From contig NZ_CP080524.1 in the NCBI RefSeq assembly GCF_024746795.1, forward strand, positions 1,612,001 through 1,676,000: 64,000 nucleotides of DNA. The letters run 5' to 3'. Positions 61,835 through 64,000 of the stretch are shown here, piece by piece (within the stretch, counting starts at the first letter, position 1; the number at the start of each line of letters is the position of its first letter). This DNA is from Mesorhizobium sp. AR10. Its GTDB lineage: Bacteria; Pseudomonadota; Alphaproteobacteria; Rhizobiales; Rhizobiaceae. A program made the position numbers and the translations under genes. Under the pieces are notes generated by a model that was not told where the DNA came from, searched no databases, and was given only the letters and a program-made list of their open reading frames with translations.

Positions 61835-63403
61835 TCACTTCGACAGGTCTTCCAGAGGCATCGATATTTCGGCGAACACTCCCTCGGGGCGGAATTCGTG
61901 GGTCACCTCGCTGGAGATGACCTTGGCCAGGCTGCGCCGGATCAGGATCGAGCCGAAGCCGTGACGTTCAGGTGAAGCGACCTGCGGGCCGCCGCTTTCG
62001 CGCCAGGTCAGTATCAAGCGCCGCGCGCCTTTCTTGCCTTGTGTCTTCCAGTCGAGATCGACCTTCCCCGAAGCCACCGACAGCGATCCGTATTGCAGCG
62101 CGTTGCTGGCCAATTCATGCAGGATCAGGCCGAGCCCCAATGCCTGGTCGGGCGAAAGCAGGAGGTCGGCGCCGGTGATCGCCATGCGCGGCTGCGAGGC
62201 GGAGTCGAACGGTTTCACCTCGATCTGCACGAGTTCGCGAATACCGATGCCGCGCCATTCGCGATCTGACAATAGATTGTGGGCGGCGCCCAACGCCTGC
62301 AACCTGGCGCCGAAAGCTTCGAGGAATTCGCTTGGCTGGCGGGCATGGCGAACGGTCTGCGTCGCCAGCGCTTGGACGGTCGCCAGTGTGTTCTTGACGC
62401 GATGGTTCAGCTCGCGCAGCAACAGCCGTTGCCGCTCGTCACCGAGCTTGCGTTCGGTGATGTCGTAGTTGACGCCGAAGATCAGCGTCGGCTTGCCCTC
62501 TCCATCGCGCTCGATGACACGGCCGCGCGTGGCAATCCATCGCGGCGGATTGAAGCCTTTGACGCGATACTCGCCGAAATAGTCGTCGCTGCCGGTCAGG
62601 GCATCGCGGAAGCGCGTCTCGGTCTGGTAGACGTCGCGCGGGTCGATGGCGCCAAGAATGTCGCGTGCACGCAGCCGGTTCGAGGTCGGCAGGTTGAACA
62701 GCTCGGGCAACAGGACATCGCATTCAATCATGTCGGTGCGGATATCCCATGCCCAGCTGGCGAGCGAGGCGGCATCGAGCGCAATGGCACGGCGCTTTTC
62801 CTCGCGCACCAGCGCTGCCTCGGCGATGGCGCCGCTGCGGGTGGCGTCCTTCAGCGCGAACAGGCTGGCGGCGAGGCCGGCCAGGGCCTTCAGCTGATCG
62901 AGTTGGGCAGGAGACGGAGTTGCGTGCGGCTTTCGATCGAGCACGCACACCGTGCCGATCCGGGCGCCGGCCACCACCATCGGTGCTCCGGCATAGAAGC
63001 GGATATGATGCTCGCCAGTAACCAGCGGATTGCCTGAAAAGCGCGGGTCGACACTTGCATTGGTCACCACCATAGGCTCGTCACCGGCAGCGATCGCATG
63101 CGCGCAAAAAGATATCTCGGTGGCGATTTCGGTCTCGTTCAGGCCGACACAGGATTTGAACCATTGCCGCTCGACATCGAGCAGCGTGACCAGCGCGATA
63201 GGCACTTGCATCAACGCAGCGGCAAGACTGCCAATGCGATCGAAATCGGGCTCTGCCATCGTGTCGAATGCGTCAAGACCGTGAAGCACCGCAAGCCGGT
63301 CCTGCGCCCTGACCGCGCGACGTACGTCGACCGGCAGACCCGGTGCCTTCCGTACCTTGTTATCCACCAAGCCCCCAAAGCCTTGCCTGCGTTCTTCCCC
63401 CAC
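61835..63403 (-). CDS. GAF-PAS sensor histidine kinase, HWE family
   Basis: 522 residues from a GTG at 63403; Met at 63259 is a possible later start. GAF domain (about 45-190) includes FDRIGSLAAALMQVPIALVTLLDVERQWFKS and ISFCAHAIAAGDEPMVV; PAS domain (about 215-330); HWE kinase with LLLRELNHRVKNTLATVQALATQT, LHELASNALQYGS, LTWRESGG and HGFGSILIRRSL. GAF of this type resembles bacteriophytochrome-like sensors; no chromophore Cys was identified. Third HWE kinase near phyR. Confidence 0.85.
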   Translation of the reverse strand: MGEERRQGFGGLVDNKVRKAPGLPVDVRRAVRAQDRLAVLHGLDAFDTMAEPDFDRIGSLAAALMQVPIALVTLLDVERQWFKSCVGLNETEIATEISFCAHAIAAGDEPMVVTNASVDPRFSGNPLVTGEHHIRFYAGAPMVVAGARIGTVCVLDRKPHATPSPAQLDQLKALAGLAASLFALKDATRSGAIAEAALVREEKRRAIALDAASLASWAWDIRTDMIECDVLLPELFNLPTSNRLRARDILGAIDPRDVYQTETRFRDALTGSDDYFGEYRVKGFNPPRWIATRGRVIERDGEGKPTLIFGVNYDITERKLGDERQRLLLRELNHRVKNTLATVQALATQTVRHARQPSEFLEAFGARLQALGAAHNLLSDREWRGIGIRELVQIEVKPFDSASQPRMAITGADLLLSPDQALGLGLILHELASNALQYGSLSVASGKVDLDWKTQGKKGARRLILTWRESGGPQVASPERHGFGSILIRRSLAKVISSEVTHEFRPEGVFAEISMPLEDLSK

Positions 63404-63436
63404 CGCGCCACCGGTTCGCCGATGCCCTCAGGATCC

Positions 63437-63461
63437 GGAACTTTTGTAATGGGCAATCGTT
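63437..63461 (+). promoter_or_regulatory. EcfG promoter of the 58-codon gene
   Basis: GGAAC (63437-63441), 16 bp, CGTT (63458-63461). Confidence 0.7.
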
Positions 63462-63518
63462 ACCCGACCATGTTCTGCCGGACACGCCAGCCGGTGCCAA
63501 ACGATATGTAGGCCGACC

Positions 63519-63695
63519 ATGGTCAAGATCATTCCTGGAAACAAAGCCCGTCAGGGAGGGTGGGGGCGACATGGCCTTCGAATTCTGATTGCTGCGCTGC
63601 TTCTGATATTCGTCGCCTGGGGCATCGCCGAAATCTATGGCGAGATGATCGACACCAACACACCCGCCGACCAGGGGCAGACACCCGACAGCTAG
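63519..63695 (+). CDS. Small membrane protein (58 residues), EcfG-regulated
   Basis: Begins VKIIPGNKARQGGWGRHGLRI, then one transmembrane helix (LIAALLLIFVAWGIAEIYG), and ends in MIDTNTPADQGQTPDS. ATG at 63519, TAG at 63693. RBS GTAGG is weak. EcfG-type promoter at 63437 strongly supports it as a real gene. Function unknown. Confidence 0.7.
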   Translation: MVKIIPGNKARQGGWGRHGLRILIAALLLIFVAWGIAEIYGEMIDTNTPADQGQTPDS

Positions 63696-63721
63696 TGCTT
63701 GCGGCTTCATGACGCCAGGCA

Positions 63722-64000
63722 TCACGCGGCCTTGGCGTGTGCGGCACGCGCCGGCACCAGCACGTTCAGCGCGCCCGGATGGATTTCGATGATCGTTTCC
63801 CGATCAAGCCTAACCAGTTCGCCATCGATGACGGCGCGGAATTTCTTGGCTGCCGAATGGATTTTCAGGATTGCCCTGTCGGCCTGATGAATCTCGACAT
63901 GCTCGTTGTCGCGCCATTTGCCTCGCGCCACGTTGAAGAAGAATTTCATCAGCTCGCTGCGCTGCCGCGCCACAGTGACATAGATGCCGAGTACACCGCC
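63722..64000 (-). CDS. Diacylglycerol/lipid kinase family protein, C-terminal part (runs off right edge)
   Basis: The 92 visible residues end in IDGELVRLDRETIIEIHPGALNVLVPARAAHAKAA, matching the C-terminal beta domain of DagK/YegS/LCB5-type lipid kinases, in which the DGE-x-x motif is conserved. The catalytic N-terminus is beyond the window. Confidence 0.75.
   Translation of the reverse strand, partial: GGVLGIYVTVARQRSELMKFFFNVARGKWRDNEHVEIHQADRAILKIHSAAKKFRAVIDGELVRLDRETIIEIHPGALNVLVPARAAHAKAA

Overview
The window is high-GC, densely coded chromosomal DNA of an alphaproteobacterium of the Hyphomicrobiales, most likely Mesorhizobium or a close relative. The evidence is the PhyR-NepR-EcfG general stress module, TrcR (DUF1013), an RpoH with an intact RpoH box, a chromosomal pstSCAB-phoU-phoB operon, DUF1127 microproteins, HWE-family histidine kinases and rhizobial palindromic repeats. 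Identification rests on gene content and protein recognition only; no database was searched.

Layout. 1-15 kb: housekeeping and detoxification genes (HxlR regulator with a divergent hydrolase, glutathione S-transferase, ArsR regulator, MFS exporter, quinone reductase, TrcR, a YafY/WYL regulator with VOC and DJ-1 genes, a GT39-like membrane protein, SGNH hydrolase, DUF899). 15.3-23 kb: central carbon genes fbaB, pgk, gap and tkt on the minus strand, interrupted by a K+/H+ antiporter. 23.2-29 kb: DUF4164-zapA, a peroxiredoxin, a persulfide-dioxygenase-like hydrolase, rpoH, rluD and small genes. 29.06 kb: tRNA-Glu(CTC). 29.1-33.5 kb: an AT-richer accessory segment with an acyltransferase, a non-coding stretch with a structured RNA locus, and a PIN-domain nuclease. 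33.7-37 kb: VOC protein, a GST with a histone-H1-like tail, and small envelope proteins. 37.2-41.4 kb: a 1407-residue hybrid histidine kinase. 41.8-48.1 kb: Pho-box-controlled pstS-pstC-pstA-pstB-phoU-phoB. 48.1-53.1 kb: ROK repressor divergent from xylF-xylH-xylG. 53.2-64 kb: a general-stress hub (three HWE kinases, phyR, nepR, ecfG, a FAT-GUY response regulator, a Crp/Fnr regulator and small membrane proteins). Eight sites match the EcfG promoter pattern GGAAC-N16/17-CGTT, seven of them in this hub.

Most interesting region: 32.0-33.5 kb. Four tandem hairpins at 32009-32097 each have a 5-bp stem and a 7-nt loop of form NTCAAAM, with a fixed GC/GC inner stem and outer pairs that differ but still pair. 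This is the geometry of a tRNA anticodon arm, and the loop reads like that of tRNA-Leu(CAA). Just downstream, a fifth 5-bp/7-nt hairpin buries the Shine-Dalgarno of an unannotated 31-codon ORF with a hydrophobic C-terminal half (32174-32269). A terminator-like hairpin follows, then a DUF4935-type PIN-domain nuclease (32461-33486). The order repeat RNA, terminator, RNase gene resembles type III toxin-antitoxin loci, but the components are different. Its function is inferred only.
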